A DNA stretch of 64,000 bases from Zymoseptoria tritici IPO323 (taxonomy: Eukaryota > Ascomycota > Dothideomycetes > Mycosphaerellales > Mycosphaerellaceae). Below are positions 12,251-24,953 of the stretch, in pieces. The stretch covers positions 2,232,001 through 2,296,000 of the forward strand of contig NC_018217.1 in NCBI RefSeq assembly GCF_000219625.1, in the 5' to 3' direction. The notes beneath the pieces were generated by a model that saw nothing but the letters and a program-made list of their open reading frames with translations, searched no databases and was not told the origin of the DNA. The translations under genes and the position numbers were made by a program. Positions within the stretch are counted from its first letter, which is position 1, and the number at the start of each line of letters is the position of its first letter.

Positions 12251-12894
12251 TCAAACTTTGCCAATCGCCGGACCTTTGCTCCGTTGAAATACCCTCGCAG
12301 TACCGCCGGATCCAGAACGGAGATGCATCGCAGCGAGCGCCGTAGTGAACATGAACGCCAGACTATAGAGCATCGTTAGCGTCTCTCCCTCTCGCTACTG
12401 GCACAAGCAGATCTCTGTCGACTCACCACTCCATCGACCCAAAAGCTGTAGCAGCCCTCGCCGCCGTGCACACACTGCCAAAACACACTCTTTTACTCAA
12501 GAAGATCGCCAGCGCAACCGTTCCCGCGATCCAGAACATCGTAGTCAGAGCTTCGACCACGAGGAGACTCATCTTCGTCCACTTGCTGCGTTCCAGAAAT
12601 CCCAGGAACGGCGCGAGGCTAAGGTATAGTAGTGCCAGCAGCGCCCAGACGGCGCAGAAGAGGAGGAAGTTAACGGAGGCGGGAGACATGGAGTTCCAGT
12701 AGTGGGACCACCAGAAAGCGACTGGAGAGACGTGGTTAGCATCTGCATCTGCATCTTGCGTGCTCTCATGCTTGCGAAGCTGGTGTGGAAACGAGTGGCT
12801 TACTCCATACTGTGAGGCCGAGGACTATACTCGCGAAAAGAGCTTGTGCCGCACGGAGGATGAGGATCACGAGGCGGTTGTCCAGGAGGCCCAT
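12251..12894 (-). CDS. MARVEL-domain four-pass membrane protein
   Basis: Three exons (12894-12804, 12721-12427, 12362-12251) give 165 residues. Four hydrophobic segments are predicted at about 8-30, 45-68, 78-102 and 117-142, with a short cytosolic basic tail ending RVFQRSKGPAIGKV. The layout, the WWSHYWNSMSP loop after helix 1 and the Cys-containing loop before helix 4 fit fungal MARVEL-domain proteins. These sit in the plasma membrane or secretory pathway and are mostly uncharacterised (the Nce102 group is the best known). Introns of 82 and 64 nt have consensus ends and restore the frame. The specific function is unknown. Confidence 0.83.
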
Positions 12895-13844
12895 GGTCGG
12901 CTGTGTCTTGACAGTTCTTCGAGGTTTGTTCAGGGCTGAGGTCAGATCAACAGAGCCACTGGTCTGTAATCCGAGGTAGATTGGAGAGGTTGGGCCAAAA
13001 ATCCTTCTTTTCGCGCGTCTGTCAAGAATGGAGGTCTGAAAAGTCGCGTTGGAATGCAGGCTTGATATCTCCCGTTCTTGTAGGAATAACACGCAGAGGT
13101 AGAGGTAGAAATAGAAGCAGGAACAATAGAAATAAGGGCGAAACAGAACGCCCGTTCCAAACCCGATCGTTACTTCCAAATCATGGATCTTGAGATCTCA
13201 CTCCCCGTCATCACTGATCCGCGTCGCGAGATGGCGTACCTACTAGGTAGTTGATGGTCCTAGACGTGACGTCTTGTTACCGCTATGGCACTCTAGAATC
13301 TGAGACTGTGGCATTGATCATGGCATGGTCGCGACGAGATGTCGCTGCTTTTGTGATGTCTTGCTCGATGGATGTTGATGCACTGTTCGCAAGCGTGAGT
13401 TGTCCAATGTGACTGGTTGGGGTTGGTGAACGTGGGATCCGAAACGGCAGGGGTCCGAAAGCTGAAACGCGGTCTTGGGGACGTTTCTGACCTGTCCTTG
13501 CAATGGTCCTGAAGGTCTCTCCTAAAATTTGCATCAAGAGGTGACTCTGCCGCTGTCGTTCGAGTACTGTTATGCTATCGAATGTTCGATGCGATCGTGC
13601 CCAGCCATCGAACAGCAGCAATCATTGGAAGGACTTGGGCCTTGGAATCGCCGAGAAATTGGGGCTTGGAAAATGTTTGAGCATACAATAAAAAGTCGGA
13701 ATCCTCCTTATTCCTTGATCCAATCTGATATCGATCCTTCCTGAATCTGAACGACATGTTCCCATACTATTCTCCTGGTTCACATCTTTGCCCCTCCTCA
13801 AATTGTACACGAAATGAAGTCTTCCCTGCTGCCTTCCAAACTCT
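12895..13844. other. Intergenic, no supported gene
   Basis: 950 bp holding the upstream region of the MARVEL gene and the 3' flank of the acyl-CoA synthetase gene, both on the minus strand. I see no coding sequence or repeat that I can support. Confidence 0.5.
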
Positions 13845-16010
13845 CTACAATCTGGCCTTGGGCGCCGCGGCGTTGACCTCGACGTACATCTCGTCGATGA
13901 GATTGCGGTACATCTTCGCTGTTTGAGGACGCTTGAGTTTCAATCTGTTCACACAGCACGTCAGCATATCTTCGTGAACCTTCATAAGATAAGGATAGAC
14001 TTACGTAGGAGTCAACAACTCATTCTCAATCGAGAACGGTTCCAACATCAACCGCACAGCGCGCACATTTTCCCAGTTGTTGAACTTGGCCTTCTTACCC
14101 GTCTTGGCCAGGTCCCGCAACACCGCCTTCTGGACCTTGACTTCTCCCGCCGCCGCCTCAAGCGCCTTCAAATCCGTCGCGGGGATCGAGCGACCCAAGA
14201 CACCACTCACAAACGCGGAGAATAAATCCGGCTGGATACCGAAGACGGCGACCAAGTTCGCTTGCGATGAGTCGCCGTGCACGTACGCCTGGCCGAGGTA
14301 AGGGATGTTGCCGAGATAGACGTTCTCGATGCGCTCTGGCGAGACATATTCGCCCTGGGCGAGCTTGAGGACGTTCTTCACGCGATCGATGACGTGTATC
14401 CGGCCAAGTTCGTCGATGGAGCAGACATCTCCCGTTCGGAACCATCCGTCATCCGTAAAGGCCTTCTTGGTCTCGGCCTCGTTCTTGAAGTACTCTTTGA
14501 AGACGGTTGGGCCGCGGACGAGGAGCTCACCGCGTGCGTGAGGGAAGTCGGTCGAGTAGTATTCCATGCTGGGCACATCCATCAGGCAGACTTCGGCGGC
14601 AGCGGCGACGGCTCCGCAGTTTCCGGCGGTGAAGTCGCCTGCCAGCTGGGCGCAGGTGATGGCGTATGTTTCTGTCAGGCCGTATCCTTGGGCAAGGGTG
14701 TTGGCGAAGACGACGCGGAGGAATTGGTGGAGAGATGGGTCGAGTGGAGCGGACCCGGAGACCATATGTCTGGCGCGGTCAAGGCCGAAGGCAGCTGACA
14801 CCTTCTTGGCCCAGATGCGGTCGTAGAAGAAGTGCTTGTTGGTCGCTTTGTCAACAGGTGCGTTGGTGAGGTTGTTCAGCTTGGCATCGACAATGTGTCG
14901 CGACATGGAGCCCTTGAAGCCGGGCGCCTCCACTGTGGCGGCTTTGATGGCACCTCCAAAGCGGTTGAACAGTCTTGGTACGCTGGTGAATGTCGTCGGG
15001 CGGAGCATCTTGATGTCGTCGACCAGCTCGAGAATCTCGCCGTGGAAGTAGCCGATCGATGTCCCAGCCCAGAGCGCGGCATGCTCGGATACACGCTGGA
15101 AGATGTGGGCGAGTGGCAAGTAGGAGCAGATCATATCGGCCTCACCCTGTGGGATGAGGGTAAGGGAAGAAGAAGTGGCTGAAACGGCGTTGGCGTGAGA
15201 CAGCATCACACCCTTGGGGTTACCAGTCGTCCCGGAAGTGTAATTGATGGTGATGGTGTCGAACGGGCGCGGTGGGTGGTATGGTCGCGGGGACTTCACA
15301 CCGGACGCCTCAACATCGCGCATGTCGTGCACCTGGATACCGGCCTGGTCGCCCAACAACCGCAGAATGTCCAGCTTGGACTGACCCGGGCGATCGAGTT
15401 CGGAGTATAGCGGATCAAGAGAGATCACAATCTTCAAGGAAGGACATCTCGGTGCCAACTTCAACAGCGTGGGAATGTGCGTGATGGACGAAGCCACACA
15501 GGTAAGGCCCGCATGGTTGATGATGTACTCCGTAGCATCCGGGCCGAGTGTGTCATACAGCGAGACGGTGAACAGCGACTGCGACATGCAAGCCAAGTCG
15601 GTGATCTGCCACTCCGGTCTGTTCTGGCACCACAGACCAATACCATAGTACCTCCCCATGACACCAATCTGCTCGTGCAAGTTCACGATTCCTGCGCCAA
15701 AGTTGGCCCTGCGCTGCCGCACTTCCGCATATGTCTGCCAGATGTATTTGCCCCAAGCCTTCTTCACTGGATCCCATGGTCGGTGACCGAGACATTTGCT
15801 GTTGGGCACGCGCGCGGCGGACTGCTCGAAGAACTCGTGTGCGGTGGTGACCTCGCTATCAACGGTGGTGAGGACTCCTTCGGCCTGTCTCCAGTGACGG
15901 TAGATTGGAGATCGGCCCTCGAGCTTGGTCCCGACAACAGGGACGGAGTACGGAGCGCCGGGTGGAGGAGGAACTCCGATCGCCCTCGCGTTCTCTAGAG
16001 CTACGGCCAT
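13845..16010 (-). CDS. Long-chain acyl-CoA synthetase with C-terminal peroxisomal signal
   Basis: Activates fatty acids to acyl-CoA with ATP. Exon 1 (16010-14005) and exon 2 (13944-13845) join to 701 residues, the usual length of long-chain acyl-CoA ligases. Seen: the AMP-binding P-loop YTSGTTGNPKGVMLSHAN, the QGYGLTET motif, the WFRTGDV motif, and the C-terminal lysine region RVKNVLKLAQGEYVSPERIENVY. The last exon supplies the end PKARL; Ala-Arg-Leu fits the type 1 peroxisomal signal ([SAC][KRH][LM]), pointing to peroxisomal beta-oxidation as for yeast Faa2. There is no N-terminal membrane anchor. Without the small last exon the signal would be missed. Confidence 0.93.
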
Positions 16011-17057
16011 GATGCTTGTATGATGTGGATTCTATCTCTTTCTATAGCGTTGTATGCCGCCGATAGGTGTGTAGATGGCGAGTCGATATGAGACACAAAA
16101 TGTGCGAACCTATCGAGACACATCAGCTCCTGTCCGGTCTCGTCGAGATCAGCAGCGCATGCAAAGCTCACAGGTCAGGTCAGATCTCGAGTGCGTTCAG
16201 GCCCGAGCGGCGTTCCAAGGAGCGATGGGCGGAGAGCGCGAGAGCGGCGGAATGGAGATACCTGATCAAGCTCGCGAATGAGGATGTCGAGATATGAGAT
16301 GGTCCCACGGAGGTAGAGAAGACGGAGGAAGAGACAAAGCTGCTACAAAAGCTGAAGTCATTTGACGCAGTAGGTACAGTTCCAACCGGCCATCTTTCTG
16401 GACTCGGACGCGAGCCGAGGCTTGCGATCCTCGAAGATCATCCTAGCGCCAGACTCCACGACAACGACGAGAACTTGGCACTTGGTTATTACTGATTTGA
16501 CTGTGCCATTGATTGCATGCGAATATGAAGCGCCAGGAAGGTTCAGCATGGAAGACACTACAACCCTACCTACCTAGGTATACAGCAGCAATGTTGTGTT
16601 CGTGTCGCAAGCCGACCATGGGACTTTCACATGTCTGCAGCACAGCAGCGTGGGCACGGTGGGACACGGCGAGCCGCGTTCGTCCGTCTCTTGCCGAAAC
16701 TCTAGAACTATCTCGTGTTCCTTGTCGCACTCGCACACGCTCCGAGGCCTCCGAACGCGAGGCAAGCTACGCACAGCACGACTGCACGAGTGTCCGTAAG
16801 ACTCCTGGATTCCAACTCCGAGACGGCACTGTATATTTTGTGAGATGACCACGGAAAGAGCGATGTCGTGCCGGAACTACGACAGAATCGCGGCTTCACC
16901 ACGGGACGATGACGCCTCACTTTGTTCGCCTGCACGAGATGAACAGCTTGTCTTGATCCTGCTATCCAACCCTACATGCAACACCAACGGGTATATCGCC
17001 TTTTCCTCCTCTCTTCCTGGCTCCTCCATCTCTCCTTCTCGCATACGACGTCTTCCT
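16011..17057. other. Intergenic, no supported gene
   Basis: 1,047 bp between the start of the acyl-CoA synthetase gene and the stop of the O-acetylhomoserine sulfhydrylase gene. It must contain the synthetase promoter and the lyase 3' UTR. Short frames are present, but none looks like a protein. Confidence 0.5.
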
Positions 17058-18558
<1,501 letters not shown>

Positions 18559-18599
18559 TTCGACGACGACTTGTTCTTCGATTTGTTGGAGTCGGGATG

Positions 18600-18671
18600 C
18601 TGCGGAAGAGGGAATTTTGGGCAAAATGTCAGCGCAAGATGAAGAGAAGATGAATTGCAACGAAGATTTAC
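18600..18671 (-). other. Probable 5' leader intron of the sulfhydrylase gene
   Basis: On the minus strand a GTAAAT donor at 18671 and a TTCCGCAG acceptor ending at 18600 bound 72 nt containing a GCTGAC branch-like site. No ATG lies in the short upstream stretch I examined, so this would be an untranslated-leader intron ending about 40 nt before the start codon. Confidence 0.45.
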
Positions 18672-19136
18672 GGTGAGAGAGAGCAGGGTCTTTGTTGCTA
18701 GGTGGGTTTTATTTCCCTTGGTGACGCTCGTTCGGGAGTCTCCCAGCTTGGGAGCAATGGCACAATATTAGGCGTGGCCCCGCCATCCTCTACCCCGCGA
18801 TTGCGTGCTGCTGTTAACTTTTTTGACGACTGTCCACGCCGATCATTGGTTATTTCACTGCTGAAAGAGGACGAGGATACTCGAGAATGGTCTTGCAAAT
18901 CGTTGGGATCAACATCTACCACACTCTGAAGTGCGTTCGACCAGGCGACCATCCGCATGGCCGGTACGAACAAGACGGGATGGGGTTGTGCGGGCACTGC
19001 AGGCGTCTGCTCAGGATAGGAAAGCAGATTCACTGGTCTGTACGATCGTCGTTGTAACCTCTACATTCCATCGGTCTGCATGTTTCGGAGCACGTCAACA
19101 ATGGAGAGTTGTTCGAGCTCGTTGATTGAACGAGCA
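18672..19136. other. Intergenic upstream of the sulfhydrylase gene
   Basis: 465 bp that must hold the sulfhydrylase promoter and the 3' flank of TRS130. No coding sequence or clear motif recognised. Confidence 0.4.
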
Positions 19137-22100
19137 TTACACATTCCCTGGCCATGCCCCCGGCTGACCCAATTCCCTGGTCGATGCCGTACCCGGTCGA
19201 GACGAAGAAGCCACCGGCAACTCCTCGATATAGACCCTGGAGGTCCTCATGTCACGAACGATCTGAACAGACTGTCCGGCACTTTCGAAGTAAGTCGCGC
19301 ATGAGATCGTCTTGTCCCCAGCGTCAGGTCCGCTTGCGTCGCCGTCAGTCGGTTGAGGTGAGATCTCGACGACTGGGAGAGCATGTCTGCCCTCCCTCAA
19401 GGGTATCAGAAGCACACTGATTGCCTTCAATGGTTCATCTCCCAACTTCATGCGGCGGCGTCGTTGACCACCGACTAACCACGTATCGGGATCTGCTCCA
19501 ATGTCGACCACGAACGTCGAATCGTCCTCGTCTTGGCCGTGCAGCTTGACGCGCGGCACGTTTGGAAATATACTTCTAGCACTCCAGTCCTTCGTGTGCT
19601 TGATTTGCAGGTCCGCCTTGATGGGTGCGCCTATCTTGAAGATCGGAGGGTATCCCTCAATCAGAGGCGGAGTTGGCGGCAGCGTCAGAGCGGCGCTGAA
19701 CACAACATCTAGATTGGGCACTTCCACAGAGATTGTGATCCTGTGCGCCATGGTTGCTTTCGTCGCGGTCTCGCGCACTGTCAAAACGCTGTGCTGTGTG
19801 TGCCAACTTCGAAGCCATGCTTCGAGCGCATCCTGAATGCTTTCTGGGAGAGTTCGAACGAGCTCCCACCAGCCCACAGTCTCGTAGTCTGGTACTCTGA
19901 CCTCCCCGATGACGGCAGCCATCTCAAGATCCGAGTCTTGAATGGACTGCTGAAAGCGTTCAATCACTAACGGGAGCAGCAGACGTTGCAAGTGGGAGAA
20001 GGCACTCTGCTCAAGACCTTCCAGGAACAGCTCGCGAAGGCAAGCCACGAGCATTTCGTCTGTTTGCATATAGCATAGGTCCAAAGCAAGGGCAGCATCC
20101 TTCTTTAGAGTGACGCTCTCCATTGACGGTTTGCGTGAGATCTTGTACACGAGCTTGGACGGGTGCGATCTATACACAGCGAGTGGTAGAGGAAGCACTG
20201 GAGGCGCCTCGACGGTGTACACCGTGGAATCGCTAAGTCGTGCCTCCAGAATAGACAACGGTGTGCGTGTCGTTGCGCGTACTGTGAATTTCGAGTAGAG
20301 AGCGTTCAGATGAAACACGTCGTCCACATCCACATCGAGGGGCAGCTTGTTGAAGATCTTGAAGGGCTGCAAGAACGTAAAAGTGTCTTTGTCGGTAGTG
20401 TAGCGAACCTCAAGCCGGACTGCGAGTTCCTTTGTCGCCTGTTCCACGGAGTATGGTATTTGGACAGATGCAGAAGCGTGGGCGTCAAGCGATCCGAACT
20501 GCACCTCGCCAGTCTTGTTGCCTGGACTCGAAGCTCGATCGATGCCGCTTGCAATAATGTCTGCCAGCCATAGGCGTAAACCAGCAGTTGCTGGCTTCAG
20601 TCTGACTTCAAGGTTTCGTACAGCATCGCGTCCCGCTTCAAGCGAGATTTCGAAGTGTCGACGCTTGTCAATATGAACAGTCCTCGAGCGTCTGACATCG
20701 GCGCTGAATGCATTTGCCGACGGATATACGAAAACAAAGGGCGGTGTCTTGGCTGGAGTGACGACAGGCGGTCCTGTACCTGTGAGGTTCAACACCAATG
20801 CAGTCGGCTCGGGTCGCACCTCTTCCACAAAGCGAAGTTTGTTGGCACTCACCACAATCTTGTCGACCAGATACGGGCCATACGTCACCATCGACGTCTT
20901 GACTGAAATATCATTCCGACCCACTACGAGCCTGACGGGACCAGCATCACTTCTCAACCAGATTTCGGACCCCGGGTCGTCTGCGCTCACCAAGCGAGCA
21001 GCCACTTCATCCACTAACAGCTCCTCATCAAGGACGTTCGTGAGTTCGAACGATAAGCTGAATCCATCGGAAGCAGAATCATGTCTCAACTGCGGATTGA
21101 GGCGCACATCGCAGAAGAAGCGTCCCATCGAATGAACACTATCATCTGGCAGGACTGCAGAAGCTTCCACGGCGTTGGACCAGGCTTCTGAAGCATCGGT
21201 CGTTGAATCGCGGGTGGTTCGACCGCCTGCGCGAGAGCGAGGGACTTTGCGCTCTATTCGTCTGGCTACTATCTTGGATAGAAGTAGAAGAGCGACTCGT
21301 GTGTAATCGGCATTGCGTTCCAGATGCTTCAGACATTTGCAGTAAGAGCTGAGCGTCTCGAGATCCGTGGTCCAGCTATCCGTTTCCGTGAGTTTTACGA
21401 TACTCTCGAAGTAGGATGCAGCTTTTTCATAGTTCGCTTGCTGACATTTGAGAATCGCGAGATCACCCGTCAACCTTTCGACGAATTTGCTCTGAGTTGC
21501 TGTGAAGTAGTGTCGAATGGCCAGCTCTGTCAAGTGCTCGAAAGTGGCTTCGAAAATTTGCTGAGTGCGCAGTGCGCTCCGAAGACTTGGTCCAAGAACT
21601 GTAGAGCTCGATGTTGCATTGCCGTCAGCCATCTCAGCCTCATCACGAAGATCCACAACTTCGAGCCTTCGTCGCTTCATACTTCTCGCGGACTCCCGGC
21701 CAGCATGCCATCCGTGCAACCTCGCGACCTGTTCGAGCATCTTACGACGGACAAGTATCAGCTCCGCGCGATATGTCGCGAGCTCGGCCTGACCTGGCAG
21801 GCCACCTAAGTGCTTCAATTCAAGGCCTGAGCTCGATGGCGGTCTGTCACCTTGACTTCTTGCTCGAGACAACGGATGTCCAGGTTCCAGCGGATCAATT
21901 TTTGGGCGTGATAGACTGGCCGTCCGCTGCGGATGCGTATTGGCACCCATTCCCATGCTGAGATCGGCACGTTTGGGAGTCCCATTCGTGAGCGTCGACG
22001 AGTCAGGCCCGTGGCGATGGGTGAGCTTCAGTAAGGCAGGAGCTGCTGTCTGCTCGAGTACCTGCCCAGCCACTGCCCAGATCCACGAGCAAACAATGCT

Positions 22101-23647
22101 TTCAGTTTCGCTAGGAGAGTAACTGGATTTGCCCGATCTGATACTGGAATGTGTGTTAGCGAACGACATCAACATCGACATCCTGCAATTACTTGCCCTG
22201 CAACCATGTCTTGCCTCAAAGTTCTGGCCGCGTTGTGAATGAAAGTCGATGCACGCCAACAGAGCTCTGAGGTCAAAACGAGATCTTCACCACCCTCCTT
22301 ACTCGGCCTTGCGCCTAAATCAACACGCACCGATTTCGCGTTAGCTAGTCGTAATACCAAGACTTTCTGTCTCGAGAACAAGTAGCAAATGAAGTCAAAA
22401 ACAGAGATATTGCTGCGCACAATGCTTTCTCGATAGTCCTTGCTAAAAAGAGTCGCTGCATCGTTATTCGTGTTTCTCGTGTCGTCGTGTGCATCATCAG
22501 TACTTTGTGTGGGACTCCCAAGAATGCGGGCTTTGATGTCGTCGGTAAAGAGTGCAAAGCTCGTCGCTGTCCCTTCAGCCCGGCCTGCAGCAATGTCCCG
22601 TATGATGGACTCCAAGCCGAGCGAAAGCTCGTCGTACAGAGCGAGAGCATCTTCAACCAGGCCTATGCTCTCAAGCGCCTTGGCCAGCCCTTCCTTGTGG
22701 ATAAAGAAGGTACAGAAATTCCAGCCTGGCAGAGAGCGTCGAGCTTCTTGCTCCGCGATGTCGGCCTCGTAATGGCGGACTCGTCGATCGAAGGGCGCCA
22801 GGATGAGCGTCTTCAGTTTCGTGATTACATCGTTCCATGCATTCTCGCGCTCCTGTACGGACTCCTCGAGGGTCGTTACGCCATCCAGAAACGACACGAG
22901 ATCTGCCGGTATTCTTTCCTTTACCAGCCTAATCTGCGAAACACGGTCCTGGGCGGCCTTGCCGGTCTCATTGAAGTCTGCCCGCAGTCTGTCAAAAACT
23001 GTCCGTGTGTTTTTGCCAGGCCACTTTGGACCACCTTTCCGCTCCTTCAATTCATCCGGGTCGTTTGAGCTCTCCCGCCATCTTGGTTCGCTCGCCGCAG
23101 CCGTGCCAGGTATAACCACATGCAGTATCATCCACTCGAACGCATCGTGATCATCCCGCTTCCCACTCGCTGTGACGTTGCCGCGAATCCATTCCCGTAT
23201 TCTTTGACGATCATTCTCTTTGTATGCCTCCTTGTCATCGCATCGAAGAATGTAGACCTTCAAGTAGGGACTCGTCCTGAAGCCTGGAATTTGATGCCGC
23301 CTCTCCTTCGGCACAATCTTTCCACCGCTCCGAACGATATCGAGGCTATTCGGACCATTGGAGCCATGTCGAGCGAGCTCAGGCCTGCCATTCTGTGACG
23401 CAGTGTCCGCAACGAAGTCGACGTGGAGGGAACGAATCTGGCGCAATGGCCTTGGAGGTGAGTGCCAATTGAGGTTTCGCAGCGGTAGTCGAGAAGCGAG
23501 GTCTGGCAACACTAAAGGGAAAAGTCCAGACGGGTCATGATATTCCACTGCGAGAGCTTAGCTTTACCATGCCGTGGGATATGCTGTCCATGACACCGGA
23601 CGGCACAAACCTGTGACTTTGCTGGAGCTCTGGGTGGTGCTTTCCAT
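19137..23647 (-). CDS. trs130: TRAPP II complex subunit Trs130/TRAPPC10
   Basis: Large subunit of the TRAPP II tethering complex, which acts with Ypt31/Rab11 at the late Golgi. Exons 23647-23611, 23547-22197 and 22143-19137 join to 1,464 residues. The N-terminus after splicing reads MESTTQSSSKVTVEYHDPSGLF, typical of the family. The N-terminal half has conserved ILHVVIPGTAAAS and GWNFCTFFIHKEGLAKALE segments; the C-terminal half is beta-rich, as in TRAPPC10 trunk and C-terminal domains. Intron 2 (22196-22144, 53 nt) has a GCAAGT donor, so it is a GC-AG intron; the nearby GT sites put the reading frame out of phase. A GCTAAC branch site precedes its acceptor. Divergent from QCR10. Confidence 0.92.
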
Positions 23648-23996
23648 GTCCACGCTCGGTGAGCTTGGTCTGCAGCATCGCGCTTATGTTGAATCGAGCA
23701 CGCTCATGTGTGGAAATCAATAGCAAAAGTGCTTAGCTTGTGCAGAGCATGCGTTCAAGGTTAATTGTCGCAAGAATGTGGTACCTTTCATGGTGGTTCC
23801 TGGAGCAGGTGCGCATTCAGTAGCTCCGGATTGGCCCGAGCAGCGGAACTTCACGTCGTCGTTGCATCAACTTTCAACGTCAGACTTCTTTCATTTGACA
23901 TCGCCGACCGCATCGACCGGCCACAGTATCCTCGAATTGCGACCGCAGATCGCCTTCAGATACAGCCCTCTCTCGCGACAAATTGCGACCAACACG
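23648..23996. promoter_or_regulatory. Divergent promoter region, TRS130 and QCR10
   Basis: 349 bp between two divergent start codons. Frames crossing it have no similarity I recognise and run into the first QCR10 intron. No named motif. Confidence 0.45.
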
Positions 23997-24496
23997 ATGC
24001 AGCCTACACTCGCCCGCATGGTATGGGACACTCCTTTCAATCTGCCTTGCACTGAACTAATACTTATGGACTCCAGGTTGGTGGAGGATACTTGGGAAAG
24101 GATGGACGAAGTGGAGTGACGCCATGGAGACAACCCGTTACATACGAGACGTTCCGTAGCAAGTATGGACCTCAGTAAGTCCTTGAGTTTCGGTCGCGAG
24201 TAATCAAGGCCGCGGCTGATTCCTGGCTAGGTACAAGATCCCATACACCTTCTACGGCATCACTACGCAGCACATTCTCCGCGCCGGACAACTTGCGGGT
24301 GGTTTCGGTCTGGCCGCCGGCATCTTCGCCATCTACTTCTTCGACGGCATTCCCAAGGTCCAGAGAGGTAAGATTATACTACTCCGAGAACATCTTCAGA
24401 GACATGACTAATACGGCGATAGACATCCTCGACAAGGTCCCTTTCATTCGAAGCTTCTACAACAAGGAGATCCCGCCAGAGGACAACCCGTTCTAA
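23997..24496 (+). CDS. qcr10: Cytochrome bc1 complex subunit 10 (Qcr10)
   Basis: Small accessory subunit of mitochondrial complex III in the inner membrane. Four exons (23997-24020, 24077-24174, 24231-24367, 24423-24496) give 110 residues with all phases consistent. The C-terminal part matches yeast Qcr10: one membrane helix, then FFDGIPKVQRDILDKVPFI and the terminal EIPPEDNPF (yeast ends with a similar PPEDKPN as I recall). The N-terminal Gly-rich part (GGGYLGKDGRSGVTPWRQP) and the YGITTQHILRAGQ segment are typical of filamentous fungi. All introns are 52-56 nt with consensus ends. The short exons hide the gene from simple frame searches. Confidence 0.88.
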
Positions 24497-24953
24497 GCGG
24501 ATCGCATCGCATGAGCTGGAGAGAAGTGGCTGTAAATAAGAGCATGGCGCGTGTACTCTAGACGGATCACAAAAGTCAACACCTTCAAAAGAACCACCTT
24601 CCAAAGATAAGACCATCAATCAATTCTATGATCGACCTACCATATTTCTCGCAATGACCAAATCACGTGACGTGCTGTAAGAGGAATATAGGTAGGCGCA
24701 TAGCTATGCTAGCAGGCATGCTGAATTAGCGAGCAGCTAAAGTTCTAGACATGCTAACCAGCCATGCATTCACGTTAGCAAGTCGTGTAGGTACAGTCTT
24801 AGCTGATGCTGAACAGGCGTACAAGCAGTTCTAGCTGTCCCGCTACTCGTGTCCCAAAAAGAAGCGGCAACATGCGGGTGGAGATGCAGAGCCGGCGCTG
24901 CTCTGACATTGCCATCGAATTCGTCTCAGCTCGTGGGCATCATCATGTATAAT
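24497..24953. other. Convergent intergenic region carrying a degenerate repeat
   Basis: 457 bp between the stops of QCR10 and TMA64. The left half is probably 3' UTR; the right half contains the repeat cluster listed separately. No coding sequence seen. Confidence 0.5.
24702..24826. repeat. Cluster of degenerate 21-bp CATGCT/GCGTAC motif (about 3-4 copies)
   Basis: Copies seen at 24716-24736, 24749-24769 and 24806-24826, with a weaker one near 24702. They fit the same consensus as the cluster at 60.1-60.3 kb (CATGCTAAATAGGCGTACA with changes). The third ends AGGCGTACAAG, identical to a copy at 60.29 kb and to the complement of the 39.35 kb tandem unit. Copies are spaced unevenly, about 33 and 57 bp apart. 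Confidence 0.5.

Noticed and set aside
14277..14798. Plus-strand open frame of 173 codons
   Set aside because: Antisense to the acyl-CoA synthetase coding exon, with no recognisable protein features.
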